DNA of 64,000 bases from Chaetoderma sp. LZ-2023a (GCA_034401795.1 JAVVLW010002669.1:58501-122500), one strand, 5' to 3'. Shown: positions 35,601 through 42,135, counted from the first letter of the stretch. A program made the numbers and translations. Notes: a model not told the origin generated them from the sequence alone.

Positions 35601-36863
35601 CACCCGTCTTAAAGAACGTGATCTGTTGGCCCCAAAGGCTAACATGGCATTGTTGTTTTGCCTGTGTGCATGCTGTCACTGCTCTGTGTGTTTGTGGATT
35701 CAGAAGAAATACAATTCACTTCTCCATGTATTATTACCTAAACTTACTTACTCATCTACCCAGAATCATCAATGGCATAATACTGATATGAGTTGTAATT
35801 ATTGCAGGTGTTGTTCGCATGTGTTCCGCCAGCTTCTCTGTTAGGCGGCTGGCCCACTTTTATCATCGCTCTTGGAGTTATTGGCCTTATGACAGCCATT
35901 ATCGGAGACTTGGCTGCTATTTTTGGCTGCATAATTGGTCTGCCGGCATCAATAACCGCTATCACATTTGTGGCATTGGGAACGAGTATGCCAGATACAT
36001 TTGCCAGTAAAACAGCAGCTATCATGGAAAAGACAGCAGACAGTTCCGTGGGAAATATCAATGGCAGCAACTCTGTGAATGTGTTCCTTGGATTGGGATT
36101 GCCATGGACAATCGCCGCTATCTATCATATGGCCAATGTGAGTGTTATAAAACCTACAATAGCCGGGTAACCTAAATATTATCAACAATCAATTGTACTA
36201 CAGTCATTTCTGCAAGGTTTCATTCTGAGCATTAGTCACTACACACGTTCTCTCTATGAGCAGTAATCTACAGCTTTCCACTTATTTAGCACCATACCAT
36301 GTGAAACAGCTTACAACTGTTTATGATGGATTTATCGCATTATTGAAAGCTCTTATCACAAAACACTTTCAAATGATTGGTCTACATGAAAATAGCATTA
36401 TGTTCCCTCAACAAGCAGTGCATGTGTGTGCCTGCGTGCGTGTGTGTGTGTGTGCACGCATGCGTCAGTGTTTATGTATGTGCATGCACATGTATGCATG
36501 CATGTGGGTGCGTGTGCGTGGTTGTGTGCATCTGTGTGTGGGTGGGTTTGTGTGGGTGAATGCGTGCATGTTTTCATCATTTCTGCCTACCTATCATTTA
36601 CTATATGTACTTTTTCATTCCAGAATCGTAGCTTCAAAGTGGACTCTGGCTCGCTAGCATTCAGCGTTGTCCTCTACCTGGTGGCCGCCATCATGGCTAT
36701 TTCCACATTACTGTTACGACGTTTTCTCAAACCATTTGGTCAAGCAGAACTTGGTGGACCCACCATCCCTAAGTATGCCACTGCAGCATTTGTGTCCTTT
36801 CTGTGGATATTGTATGTGGTTTTATCAGCAATGCAAGCCAAGAACTACATTCAGTCATTCTAA
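12558..36863 (+). CDS. SLC8A: Na+/Ca2+ exchanger (NCX/SLC8 family), 11 coding exons, 819 aa
   Basis: The protein is a plasma-membrane antiporter expected to export one Ca2+ for three Na+. Exons: 12558-13082, 14342-14498, 18784-18878, 28001-28168, 28846-29042, 29669-29898, 31198-31430, 33180-33285, 35251-35429, 35808-36137, 36624-36863. Every junction is GT-AG, the phases agree, and the total is 2460 bases with one stop. Residues 1-227 hold TM1-5 and the alpha-1 repeat (GTSAPEILLS, E100, N130). Residues 228-315 are a short linker. CBD1 is about 328-457 and CBD2 about 459-571. Residues about 600-819 hold TM6-10 and the alpha-2 repeat (GTSMPDTFAS, D693). Vertebrate NCX1 is about 970 residues, so the loop is compact and the basic XIP segment after TM5 is barely recognisable. 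The ATG at 12558 has A at -3 and G at +4; an upstream exon with a signal peptide cannot be excluded. Confidence 0.92.
13247..13565 (+). mobile_element. CRE-palindrome MITE, copy d (5'-truncated)
   Basis: It begins in the right arm of the foldback core (GTCAAATTAGTTTCAAAATA) and continues through the ACAATTCGTACAA and TGACGTCA-like part to about 13470. The distal part then seems duplicated at 13480-13565 (GACGTCAGCCTACATGTGAC). It lies in intron 1 of the exchanger. Confidence 0.65.
13640..13890 (+). mobile_element. CRE-palindrome MITE, copy e (diverged, 3'-truncated)
   Basis: TTTTAGCTATGATCAGCCCA begins the GCTATGCCCCGCCC-type end, followed by CTCCGCCCACTC and AAGCTGTTGAATATTGTGAA. The loop of its foldback core is replaced by a G-rich tract with nine consecutive G around 13817-13825. 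The distal TGACGTCA part is missing. Confidence 0.55.
14069..14255. mobile_element. MITE-like repeat, family 6
   Basis: A stretch with GATGACGTATTTCCTGG, GTTAAATACACAAAACAATG, a GATGACGTCAT centre, then AAAATACACACATCCGGGTT and GTGATGTCATACTTAACACG. The same order with about 85-90% identity occurs at 31514-31687. The ends are inversely related (GACGTATTTCC and GGATGTGTATTTT type segments). It ends shortly before exon 2. Confidence 0.6.
14342..14498 (+). CDS. SLC8A: NCX exon 2: TM5 and start of the cytosolic loop
   Basis: It encodes residues 176-227 and begins VSSPNIIELWEAI, aligning with the segment before TM5 of NCX1. TM5 is near 184-204, ending LADKSF. The following KSKKDD is short and weakly basic where NCX1 has its long basic XIP segment. 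The acceptor is TTTCCAG|GTG and the donor T|GTAAGT is a perfect consensus. Phase 0 to 1. Confidence 0.88.
14685..15030 (+). mobile_element. CRE-palindrome MITE, copy f
   Basis: It runs from CGCCGCCCATCTCTAGCTAA through GATCGACCGAGCGATCC, CCAGAAAACTATACAGGTAA, a shortened foldback core and ACAATTGGTACAACAACGC to TATGACGTCATATGATGGA. It lies in intron 2 and is nearly head-to-head with copy g. Confidence 0.75.
15070..15405 (-). mobile_element. CRE-palindrome MITE, copy g
   Basis: Inverse orientation: CCATCCATCATATGACGTCA, several GACGTCA motifs, TTGTTGTACGAATTGTATGT, a decayed core, then TAGTTTTCTGGAAATTGATA and GATCGATCAATCCCAGCACG to ACTGGAAAGGTCCATT. Copies f and g together form a roughly 700-bp imperfect inverted repeat. 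Confidence 0.75.
15610..17960. repeat. 30-bp minisatellite, about 75-78 units
   Basis: The unit is close to CTCCATGTGGCCCATTCATC followed by GTGATACACC, repeated for about 2.3 kb in intron 2 of the exchanger. Because the period is divisible by three and the unit has few stops, it gives long open frames on both strands and in several frames (for example + 15675-17348 and - 15659-16999). These are artefacts of the repeat. Units come in variants (GGCCCA/GGACCA, CATGTGG/CATTTGG, GTGAT/ACGAT/TTGAT) arranged in higher-order groups, clearest at about 16620-16900. Both flanks grade into more diverged units. Confidence 0.95.
18388..18600. repeat. Hairpin repeat, family 3
   Basis: It begins CCTTTAACACTCAAGCCACT, contains AACCGAGCCAGTCATTCCAG and ends in the TTGAAATTTTCTTGAACAAA segment followed by GGTTAA. 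This is a near-full copy of the family defined at 32544-32782. Confidence 0.6.
18784..18878 (+). CDS. SLC8A: NCX exon 3: acidic loop linker
   Basis: It encodes residues 228-259, with S228 split across the junction. The segment is acidic and low in complexity (AAEGDDLLDDEG) and joins TM5 to the helical part of the loop. The acceptor TTTTGCAG and the donor CAG|GTGAGT are strong. Phase 1 to 0. Sequence similarity is low here, so the exon rests on splice sites and on frame continuity between exons 2 and 4. Confidence 0.75.
18879..19832. other. Intron 3, unremarkable part
   Basis: No exon or transposon is recognised. A G-rich tract at 19269-19310 (GGGTGGTGGGGGAGGGGGTG and more) and a run of about 15 G at 19492-19506 could form G-quadruplexes. 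A short ATC trinucleotide tract lies at about 19610-19632. Confidence 0.5.
19833..20226 (-). mobile_element. CRE-palindrome MITE, copy h (full length)
   Basis: A complete inverse copy: CCATCCATCATATGACGTCA, further GACGTCA motifs, TTGTTGTACAAATTGTTTGC, an intact foldback core with a GCCATAGGC loop, CTAGTTTTCAGGAAATTGAT, GATCGATTAATCCCAACACG and GGGCGGGGCATAGC, with CCTTTCCAG / AATGGAACGG ends. Confidence 0.8.
20529..20602. repeat. (TA)n dinucleotide tract
   Basis: About 36 uninterrupted TA units, about 280 bp before the left end of the Academ-like element. Confidence 0.95.
20881..21045 (+). repeat. Left terminal inverted repeat of the Academ-like element
   Basis: TAGTCCAGT at the tip, then GAACAAATTGCAACAGAATT at about 20918-20937, ATATCAAAAGTCCTCCAAAA at about 20979-20998, and GGGAAAGGGTAAAATTTGCA after it. 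Each block reappears inverted in 25740-25909 in mirrored order, separated by unequal spacers. Confidence 0.8.
21338..25436 (-). pseudogene. Academ-like transposase: zinc fingers, XPG/FEN1-type nuclease, CXC domain; two frameshifts
   Basis: An intronless minus-strand gene of about 1,330 codons starting at 25436. Residues 1-1070 are one open frame. N-terminal Cys clusters (C8/C11, C95/C98) look like zinc fingers. FVADNVDHNICTIDG (D313, D323), ITFDQPLFW (D469) and GLHMEMSFLG (E502) are conserved-looking blocks that might form an RNase H-like DDE centre; that is a guess. Near 965-1040, HYVLDGGALLHHV and ATVVFDGYDQG match the XPG/FEN1 N region. A single-base shift at about 22241-22248 moves the frame, which then carries SGDADVLI and GDDTDLLVLL (XPG I region) and GCDSTSRLYGIGKSA (helix-turn-helix of Rad2 nucleases). 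A second shift near 21655-21675 leads to the final frame with KCSCKTGCESKRCTCRK, a CXC domain. The acidic nuclease residues are all present. Confidence 0.8.
25740..25909 (-). repeat. Right terminal inverted repeat of the Academ-like element
   Basis: The inverse of the left repeat: GCGAATTTACCCACTTTCCC, TTTTGGAGGACTTTTGATAT, AAATTCTGTTGCAATTTGTT and the tip ACTGGACTA. Identity in the blocks is above 85%; spacers differ by indels. Confidence 0.8.
26636..27130. repeat. 255-bp tandem duplication inside the hAT-like element
   Basis: GTAAAATTTAAAGAAAGGCA begins at about 26633 and again at about 26890. Both units contain GAAACATTGTTACAATGTTA and end AAATTAATTATTATGTA. They differ by a few substitutions and small indels. 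Confidence 0.85.
27152..27246. repeat. Free-standing foldback core inside the hAT-like element
   Basis: TATTGAATATTTTGGAAATA, a GACTGAAAGCTGTTGG stem and a short TCTCGGG loop are followed by the inverse ending AAATATTTAACA. It shares only its outer ends with the foldback core of the CRE-palindrome MITE; the inner stem differs but is still self-complementary. Confidence 0.65.
27411..28000. other. Intron 3, last part
   Basis: No gene other than exon 4 that follows. Short frames at 27327-27596 and 27645-27902 on the minus strand show no domain. Confidence 0.45.
28001..28168 (+). CDS. SLC8A: NCX exon 4: loop helix before CBD1
   Basis: It encodes residues 260-315. WYRINASREMTGG aligns with the FYRIQATRLMTGAG segment of NCX1, which precedes CBD1. 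The acceptor GGTTGCAG and the donor CAG|GTAAAG are clear. Phase 0 to 0. The intron before it is about 9.1 kb and contains the Academ-like and hAT-like elements. Confidence 0.9.
28400..28572 (-). mobile_element. CRE-palindrome MITE, copy i (core deleted)
   Basis: Only the two outer thirds remain: ATATGGCGTCATAATCAACT with GACGTCATAAGC, CGCTCAATAGTCCGACA, then directly GAGGTGTGAGTGGAGCTTAG and GGGCATAGCTAAAACTGGAA. The foldback core is gone. Confidence 0.65.
28846..29042 (+). CDS. SLC8A: NCX exon 5: first half of CBD1
   Basis: It encodes residues 316-380 plus two bases. VMESDKQVRVGIRRYG matches the first beta strands of Calx-beta domain 1; E359 sits at the position of a conserved Ca2+ ligand. 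A (TC)n tract immediately precedes the acceptor GCTTGCAG. The donor is AA|GTGAGT. Phase 0 to 2. Confidence 0.9.
29100..29600. repeat. TG/CA-rich low-complexity tract
   Basis: Intron 5 is filled with irregular TG, TATG and GTGTGCAT repeats. Open frames on both strands here (cysteine/valine-rich one way, threonine/histidine-rich the other) are compositional artefacts. Confidence 0.85.
29669..29898 (+). CDS. SLC8A: NCX exon 6: second half of CBD1
   Basis: It encodes residues 382-457. GTAVSGEDYKS, EIVDDYEWEPDE and the terminal IIDDDG carry the acidic cluster (D394, D419, D420, D455-D457) that binds regulatory Ca2+ in CBD1 of NCX proteins, so this domain looks competent. The acceptor is GTTTTCAG and the donor G|GTAAGG. 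Phase 2 to 1. Confidence 0.92.
29899..31197. other. Intron 6 with decayed repeats
   Basis: ATTCATATGCAAATTAACTA-like segments recur about eight times at 29930-30310 and 31000-31080 in irregular spacing. A hairpin repeat of family 3 lies at 30655-30800. A hAT-like end fragment with a run of 13 C lies at about 30899-30975. Confidence 0.6.
30655..30800. repeat. Hairpin repeat, family 3, core
   Basis: TTTTTGACTGGAATGACTGG and its inverse around CCAGTCATTCCAGTAGTAAA; flanked by ATTGGACTGCAAATGGACAT as in other copies. Confidence 0.65.
31198..31430 (+). CDS. SLC8A: NCX exon 7: first part of CBD2
   Basis: It encodes residues 459-535 with E458 split at the junction. IKESQRKALIPVRR and GVLEFNNGE align with Calx-beta domain 2. 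The ligand position equivalent to D552 of NCX1 is H508, and the paired aspartates of NCX1 D577/D578 are T533/T534, so a canonical Ca2+ site is not expected. The acceptor is TTTGCTCAG and the donor CAG|GTAATA. Phase 1 to 0. Confidence 0.9.
31514..31687. mobile_element. MITE-like repeat, family 6, second copy
   Basis: The same order as 14069-14255: GATGACGTATTTCCGGG, GTTAAATACACAAAACAATG, AATGATGTCATGAACACG, AAAATACACACTTCCAGG, GTGACGTCATACTTAACA. Located 84 bp after exon 7. Confidence 0.6.
31848..32232 (+). mobile_element. CRE-palindrome MITE, copy j (full length)
   Basis: Both ends are clear: GGACCTTTCCAGTTTTAGCT at the left and AAGTGGAAAGGTCCATTGTA at the right, giving inverted termini of about 15 bp. 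The CAGAAAACTATACAGG-like segment and a shortened foldback core are intact. The CRE octamers have mostly decayed to GATGTCA. Confidence 0.8.
32415..32545. repeat. Dispersed repeat, family 4, second copy
   Basis: TATTCGAATTCCTAATTGGT, AAATTTCACCATGGA and ATGATGTCATCGCATATTAA in the same order as 9490-9625. Confidence 0.5.
32544..32782. mobile_element. Hairpin MITE, family 3, reference full copy
   Basis: The element begins AACCCTTTAACACTCATATC and ends TTAAGTGTTAATGGGTTAAT, giving inverted termini (TTAACCCTTTAACACT / AAGTGTTAATGGGTTAA). The centre is an almost perfect stem: AAAATTTAACACTGGAATG, CTGGCTCG, loop ATAAC, CGAGCCAG, CATTCCAGTGCTAAATTTT. The sub-terminal TTTGCAGACCAAG and GGGGCTGCAAATTG are also inversely related. 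Non-coding. Confidence 0.75.
32885..33095. repeat. Dispersed repeat, family 5, second copy
   Basis: ACGGGTGTGGCGTAAACGGA to the TTTTTGGTGGTTGAAGTC region, related to 11286-11500. Immediately before exon 8. Confidence 0.5.
33180..33285 (+). CDS. SLC8A: NCX exon 8: end of CBD2
   Basis: It encodes residues 536-570: SEREDSFAIELIE, then the last strand TIVTLVNDE. In NCX1 the CBD2 splice region contributes a long variable insert here; this gene has none. The acceptor is TTGATCAG|GAG and the donor G|GTATGA. Phase 0 to 1. Confidence 0.88.
33940..34460 (+). pseudogene. LINE 3'-end remnant (post-RT region)
   Basis: The frame at 34145-34459 reads SKRRPAKMAHVWHVLRLPG, PAQRALEFVLLG and KARRGCHCINMLNVLRGDL and ends with a KLQVLAEDKAQW segment. 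This matches the C-terminal tail after the reverse transcriptase in many non-LTR elements (basic stretch, H.LR.P, PA..AL, ARRG, then a D-L...LA.DR..W box). It is isolated from any RT domain and lies in intron 8 of the exchanger. Confidence 0.6.
34810..34912. repeat. Hairpin repeat, family 3, core
   Basis: TTTGAAAATATATCACTGGA with GACTGGCTC, loop ATTTAC, then GAGCCAGTTATTCCAGTTGT; followed by CCTGTAAATGGATATTCCTC. Confidence 0.65.
35251..35429 (+). CDS. SLC8A: NCX exon 9: loop end and start of TM6
   Basis: It encodes residues 571-630. NGLVSRIVNLTT follows CBD2; GTWREQFIEAMNV matches the conserved SWREQFIEAI segment before the C-terminal membrane half, and MDYIMHFCTFFWK starts TM6. The acceptor is GCATTTCAG and the donor AAG|GTAAGT. 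Phase 1 to 0. Confidence 0.92.
35808..36137 (+). CDS. SLC8A: NCX exon 10: TM6-TM9 with alpha-2 repeat
   Basis: It encodes residues 631-740. VALGTSMPDTFAS with D693, followed by GSNSVNVFLGLG with N721, is the alpha-2 ion-binding repeat. The hydrophobic segment near 646-673 is TM7. The acceptor is ATTGCAG|GTG and the donor AAT|GTGAGT. Phase 0 to 0. Confidence 0.94.
36624..36863 (+). CDS. SLC8A: NCX exon 11: TM9/TM10 and C-terminus
   Basis: It encodes residues 741-819 and the TAA stop. Two hydrophobic helices (near 751-773 and 793-811) match the last membrane segments of NCX1; the chain ends YIQSF, similar to the HIKGF end of NCX1. The acceptor is CATTCCAG. A TG-rich low-complexity tract fills 36418-36560 of the preceding intron. 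Confidence 0.92.
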   Translation, partial: NRSFKVDSGSLAFSVVLYLVAAIMAISTLLLRRFLKPFGQAELGGPTIPKYATAAFVSFLWILYVVLSAMQAKNYIQSF

Positions 36864-36924
36864 TCTATATATGGACACTCCCTTGCATGAGGCATGATGC
36901 ACTGTATAGTCATATGTGAATGGA

Positions 36925-37203
36925 TAAATCCAGTTTATCCATCAATCATTTGACGTCATAATCAACTACATCACGTGTAGGCTGATGTTATAATCAATTA
37001 TGTCATAAATGACGTAATTAAGTCTGTTTTAAACGCGCAATAGTTTCAAAATATCGAACAGCTTACCTGTATAGTTTTCTGGAAATTGAGATTCAGAGAG
37101 TGCATGGATTGATTGATCCCAACACAGGCAAAGCAGAGCTTAGCTAAAAGTCGGAGGGGCATAGCTAGAAATGGGTGGGGCAAAGCTAGAAATAGATCCC
37201 ATT
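36925..37203 (-). mobile_element. CRE-palindrome MITE, copy k, in the exchanger 3' region
   Basis: It starts about 60 bp after the exchanger stop codon: CCAGTTTATCCATCAATCAT, TTTGACGTCATAATCAACTA, a deleted core retaining AATAGTTTCAAAATATCGAA, TAGTTTTCTGGAAATTGAG and a triplicated GGGGCATAGCTAGAAATGG-like end. Confidence 0.7.
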
Positions 37204-37321
37204 GTGGGATTTGCTTGTGCTTTCTAAATCCATAGAGATATTATTGGGTTCTGAGGCTATACTGTTCTATGTCTGTGGACATCTGTCTGACCTCTACAGC
37301 TGTGGAATGTACATACATGGA

Positions 37322-37327
37322 AATAAA
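37322..37327 (+). promoter_or_regulatory. Candidate poly(A) signal AATAAA for the exchanger
   Basis: The first AATAAA downstream of the exchanger stop codon (459 bp after it). If used, the 3' UTR would include MITE copy k. Confidence 0.4.
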
Positions 37328-37329
37328 GT

Positions 37330-38040
37330 CAGTGTAAATACATGGAGATGTGGGTGTGTTCTTTGTCCATGTATAATTATATATGAGTGCATTCTAAATC
37401 ATGGATCTATTGTCCTGTAAAATGGCACACAATATACTCATCCCTCAATATACCGTACATACCTTACTATGGATATGTAAGTGCATTGGATATATATGGA
37501 TATGTAAGTCCATGATAAATCCATGCATGTAACAGTTTGTTATAAATCTATGAGTATTTAAATCACTTATAATTCGATGGATATGTAAGGTGTCTGGATG
37601 TACTAATTGAATGTTATTACTTGAAGGTTTAATTCCATTGTATAGTAACTATTGATATTATGAGTGTATTCGATGTCTGTGAATATAATAAGTGCATTCT
37701 ATATTCATGGTGTGTGTGTGTGCGTGTGTGTGTGTGTGCGTGCGTGTGTTTATATACACATGGATATAATGAGTGCGTTTTATAACCATGAATATATAAT
37801 CAGTGCATTCTATATCCATTGGATATAATGACAGCATTCGAACTCATGAATATTTATGAGACATATCAACATGGTACAATAATGGTATGAGCAAACATTA
37901 AAACAGTTTTAACATTTTTAAAGTCCTACTAGCAATTTTTTCTGTGTTTACCATTTTGGTGCAAATAGGCTAGTGACCATTGATTGCCTCTATAGCGACT
38001 CTTTTTGGTCTAAAACGATGATTGTTCTCCCTGTAGATAA
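37330..38040. other. Non-genic stretch with imperfect ATG GATAT-type repeats
   Basis: CATTCTATATCCATGGATAT-like segments recur irregularly from about 37390 to 37870, with a (TG)n tract at 37709-37748. No gene. Confidence 0.55.
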
Positions 38041-38042
38041 CT

Positions 38043-39125
38043 GGAAATTGTATCTCATTCAAAGTCACTATCTGGCAATGTGACAATGGTTGTTGTGTAT
38101 CTCATTCAGAGTCACTATCTGGCAATGCGACACTGGTTATTGTGCATCTCATTTAGAGTCACTATCTGGAAATGTGACAACAGTTGTTGTGTATCTCGTT
38201 CAGAGTCACTATCTGGCAATGCGACAATGGTTGTTGTGTATCTCGTTCAGAGTCACTATCTGGCAATGTGACAATGGTTGTTGTGTATCTCGTTCAGAGT
38301 CACTATCTGGCAATGCGACAATGGTTGTTGTGTATCTCGTTCAGAGTCACTATCTGGCAATGCGACAATGGTTGTTGTGTATCTCGTTCAGAGTCACTAT
38401 CTGGCAATGCGACAGTGGTTGTTGTGTATCTCGTTCAGAATCACTCTGGCTATGCAACAATGGTTGTTGTGTATCTCTTTTCCAGTCATTATCTGCCAAT
38501 ATGACATATGGTTGTTGTGCATCTCTGTTCCAGTCACTATCTGGCAGTGCAACAATGCTTGTTCTGTATCTCATTCAAAGTCACTATCTGGCAATGTGAC
38601 AATGGGTGTTATGTATCTCATTCAGAGTCACTATCTGGCAATGCAACAATGGTTATTGTGCATCTCATTTAGAGTCACTATCTGGAAATGTGACAACGGT
38701 TGTTGTGTATCTCGTTCAGAGTCACTATCTGGCAATGCGACAATGGTTGTTGTGTATCTCGTTCAGAGTCACTATCTGGCAATGTGACAATGGTTGTTGT
38801 GTATCTCGTTCAGAGTCACTATCTGGCAATGCGACAATGGTTGTTGTGTATCTCGTTCAGAGTCACTATCTGGCAATGCGACAATGGTTGTTGTGTATCT
38901 CGTTCAGAGTCACTATCTGGCAATGCGACAGTGGTTGTTGTGTATCTCGTTCAGAATCACTCTGGCTATGCAACAATGGTTGTTGTGTATCTCTTTTCCA
39001 GTCATTATCTGCCAATATGACATATGGTTGTTGTGCATCTCTGTTCCAGTCACTATCTGGCAGTGCAACAATGCTTGTTCTGTATCTCATTCAGAGTCAC
39101 TATCTGGCAATGCAACAATGTGTGT
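38043..39125. repeat. 47-bp minisatellite with a duplicated block of about 516 bp
   Basis: The unit is close to CTATCTGGCAATGCGACAAT followed by GGTTGTTGTGTATCTCGTTC and AGAGTCA. About 23 units. Variants (GCAACAATGGTTATTGTGCA, TGCCAATATGACATATGG, CACTCTGGCTATGCAACA) occur once in each half at a spacing of 516 bp (for example 38350 and 38866). A whole block of 11 units has therefore been duplicated, after the units had diverged. Open frames here are artefacts. Confidence 0.95.
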
Positions 39126-39589
39126 TCTGTATCGGTTTTACAAGCGAATGTACGCATTATGTTAACAGTTTGCCAAATAGATATTATCTAACAAATATAG
39201 ATACATAGATACATTTTTAATGATCCATCATTCTTCTCTCTTAATACGGCCTGTTGCATTATTACAGCCCACTAAACCTTAGAAGGAAATGGTAATTATC
39301 CAAACATTTCATCTCTGTCACGCATGCCATCCGAGTTGTTATTATTTTATGTCCTCTTGTTATCTTCTTATGCACTACAATTTATAGATTGCAAAGAATC
39401 TTGAATATGGCCAGTCCAATTGGCCAGTCCATTGGACTGCTTCTGAGAAAATACTCAGTTCTCAATCCTTGCCTCGCAATAACGGTCATCATCAACGCAA
39501 AGTAGCTCCAAGGTGCGTGCCACAAGAACCATGCCAGCAACATCACAAGCAGATGACAACATATAGTTATGATGCATGTTGATCTACAT

Positions 39590-40190
39590 AATGCACTGGT
39601 GCCCTCTGCAATCTAGGGGTTGTTGAACGCCTGCTGCTGCGTGATGCACTGGTGCTCTGTGATCTAGGAGGTGTTGAACGCCTGCTGCTGCGTGATGCAC
39701 TGGTGCTCTGTGATCTAGGAGGTGTTGAACTGCAGCTGCGTAATGCACTGGTGTTCTCTGTGATCTAGGAGGTGTTGAACTGCACTTGCGTAATGCACTG
39801 GTATTCTATGCAATCTTCAGCTGCGTAATGCAGGTGCTCTCTGCGATCTAGCCAGTGTCAAGCTCTTTTGCAGCTGTGCAATGGTGTTCTCTGGGATCTA
39901 GTGGTGTTGAACTCCTGCAGCTTCATAATGGTGTTTTTGCGATCTAGCGGGTATTGAATGCCTGCAACTGCATAATGCACAGTTGTTCTCTGCGATCTAG
40001 TGGAAGTTGAACTCCTGCAGCTGCACAATGGACTGGTGTTCTCTGCAATCTAGTGGGTGTGGAACTGTAGCTGTAAAATTCACTGGTGTTCTATGTGGTC
40101 TATTGGGTATTGAACTTCTGCAGCTGCATAATGCACTGGTGTTGTCCGCGATCTAGCGGAGTTCAACTCCTGCAACTACATAATGCAAAG
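39590..40190. repeat. Diverged minisatellite of about 45-58 bp units
   Basis: The unit combines GCTGCGTGATGCACTGGTGC, TCTCTGTGATCTAG and GAGGTGTTGAACTCCTGCA. About 11 units with length changes; the first two (39625-39735) are nearly identical. Confidence 0.85.
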
Positions 40191-40573
40191 TACTGATGAG
40201 GGTGATTGGATAGATGTGTGAGGATATAAATATTGAACCGCTATTATTTACCCACAAATCATGCTATGCACAAAATTCTATATTTTAACCGTTTAATGGC
40301 GTGGTCGGCCAAAACTACTAAATGAGTTTTTAAAATTATCTATTAAAGGGTCTTTGATAATAAGTTAACATATTTGTTCTTATACATTAATGACGCATTT
40401 ACGGTTAGACTAGACATTGTCTCTAACCACATATACGTGTATCCTTAAAGCTGTATTAACTCTGTATAATGATGCCAGTATAACCAGCATGTATTTACAC
40501 ATAAAGTGAAACTAATAAAAAAGTTAAATGTTTCCAAACTAAATATTAAACACCTTGGTTAGTACGAAATGGT

Positions 40574-40659
40574 CTGTTGAATATCTTGAACATAATTGGA
40601 GTGGAAGACATTGCTTAGGCAATGTCTTCCACTCCAATCATATTCAAAATATTCAACAG
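40574..40659. repeat. Free-standing foldback core, perfect hairpin
   Basis: The outer ends CTGTTGAATATCTTGAACAT / ATTCAAAATATTCAACAG match the MITE foldback core. The inner stem (GGAGTGGAAGACATTGC with its exact inverse GCAATGTCTTCCACTCC) is unrelated to the usual GACTGGGCGCTGTTGCTGCC stem. Confidence 0.75.
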
Positions 40660-41030
40660 TGCATTTTAGTTTGATTTGGAAACATGTTATTTCTGAGCTG
40701 TACTGTAGGCCAATCACAGTTTATTAAAGCTGCACTATGCTAACAATTTGTTAACTATGCACTCTGCTCAAGCTATACATATATAATGTCCAACGATTGG
40801 GGTAAACTCTAGCCTGTCCATAGAGACCAACCACCTTAGCAGGACCCACCAAAGTATGATGATCAATGTCGCACGTTCTGTCACGTTTTCTCTTAGTACT
40901 CATCAGCTTCCTTATAACACAGCTTGTAGTCACAAGATGCCAGTTGATTTTGAAGTGATGATTCGATAATCCATCTTAATTAACCATCCTCTGTTTTAAT
41001 GAAGCACCCTATGACTTACTGAACTCTTGT
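40660..41030. other. Non-genic stretch
   Basis: No gene; the minus frame at 40751-40933 has no recognisable domain. Confidence 0.4.
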
Positions 41031-42135
41031 CTTAATTAACCCACAATCTGTCTTAATCAACTCCCTCCAAGTGAGCCACAACCTGTGTCAGTGAACCACA
41101 ACCTGTCTTAGTGAGATGCAACCTGTCTCAGTGAACCATAACCCGTCTTAGTGAGACACAACCTGTCTTAATGAGCCACAACTGGTCTTAATGAACCCAT
41201 CTAAGTGAACCACCCTTTGTTTTTCCTGAATCTCTCCTCCCCTCTCCCTCCCTTCCCCCCCCCACCCCCCTCCCCCTCTCACTTTCCCCTCTACCTTAAT
41301 TAAGCCACCTCTATCTCAATGAAGCACCCTCTATCTTAATGGCACACCCTCTATCTTAATGACACACCATCTATCTTAATGACACACCATATATATTAAT
41401 GAAGCACTCTATGTTAATGACACACTCTATCTTAATGACACACCATCTATCTTAATGACACACCATCTATCTTAATGACACACCATCTATCTTAATGACA
41501 CACTATCTTAATGACACACCATCTATCTTAATGACACACCCTCTATCTTAATGACACACCATCTATCTTAATGACACACCATATATCTTAATGAAGCACT
41601 CTCTATGTTAATAACACACTCTATCTTAATGACACACCATCTATCTTAATGACACACCATCTATCTTAATGACACACCATCTATCTTAATGAAGCAACAT
41701 CTATCTTAATGACACACCATCTATCTTAATGACACACCATCTATCTTAATGACACACTATCTTAATGACACACCATCTATCTTAATGACACACCCTCTAT
41801 CTTAATGACACACCATCTATCTTAATGACACACCATATATCTTAATGAAGCACTCTCTATGTTAATAACACACTCTATCTTAATGACACACCATCTATCT
41901 TAATGACACACCATCTATCTTAATGACACACCATCTATCTTAATGAAGCAACATCTATCTTAATGACACACCATCTATCTTAATGACACACCATCTATCT
42001 TAATGACACACCATCCATCTTAATGACACACCATCTATCTTAATGACACACCATCTATCTTAATGACACACACTATGTTAATGACACACTATGTTAATGA
42101 AGCACCCTCTATCTTAATGAAGCACCATCTATTTT
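41030..42135. repeat. 20-bp minisatellite ACACACCATCTATCTTAATG
   Basis: About 40 units at 41285-42135, preceded by diverged related units (CACAACCTGTCTTAGTGAGC-like) from 41040 and a C/T-rich break at 41227-41295. A longer period of about 240 bp is visible: AAGCACTCTCTATGTTAATA recurs near 41593 and 41847. Spacers are absent, so this is not CRISPR-like. Confidence 0.9.

Noticed and set aside
38080..39208. Cysteine/serine-rich frames of 106-200 codons
   Set aside because: They arise from the 47-bp minisatellite; overlapping frames repeat the same peptide in staggered copies.
41285..42135. Possible CRISPR array (short repeats)
   Set aside because: Units are contiguous 20-bp repeats without spacers, in an animal genome.
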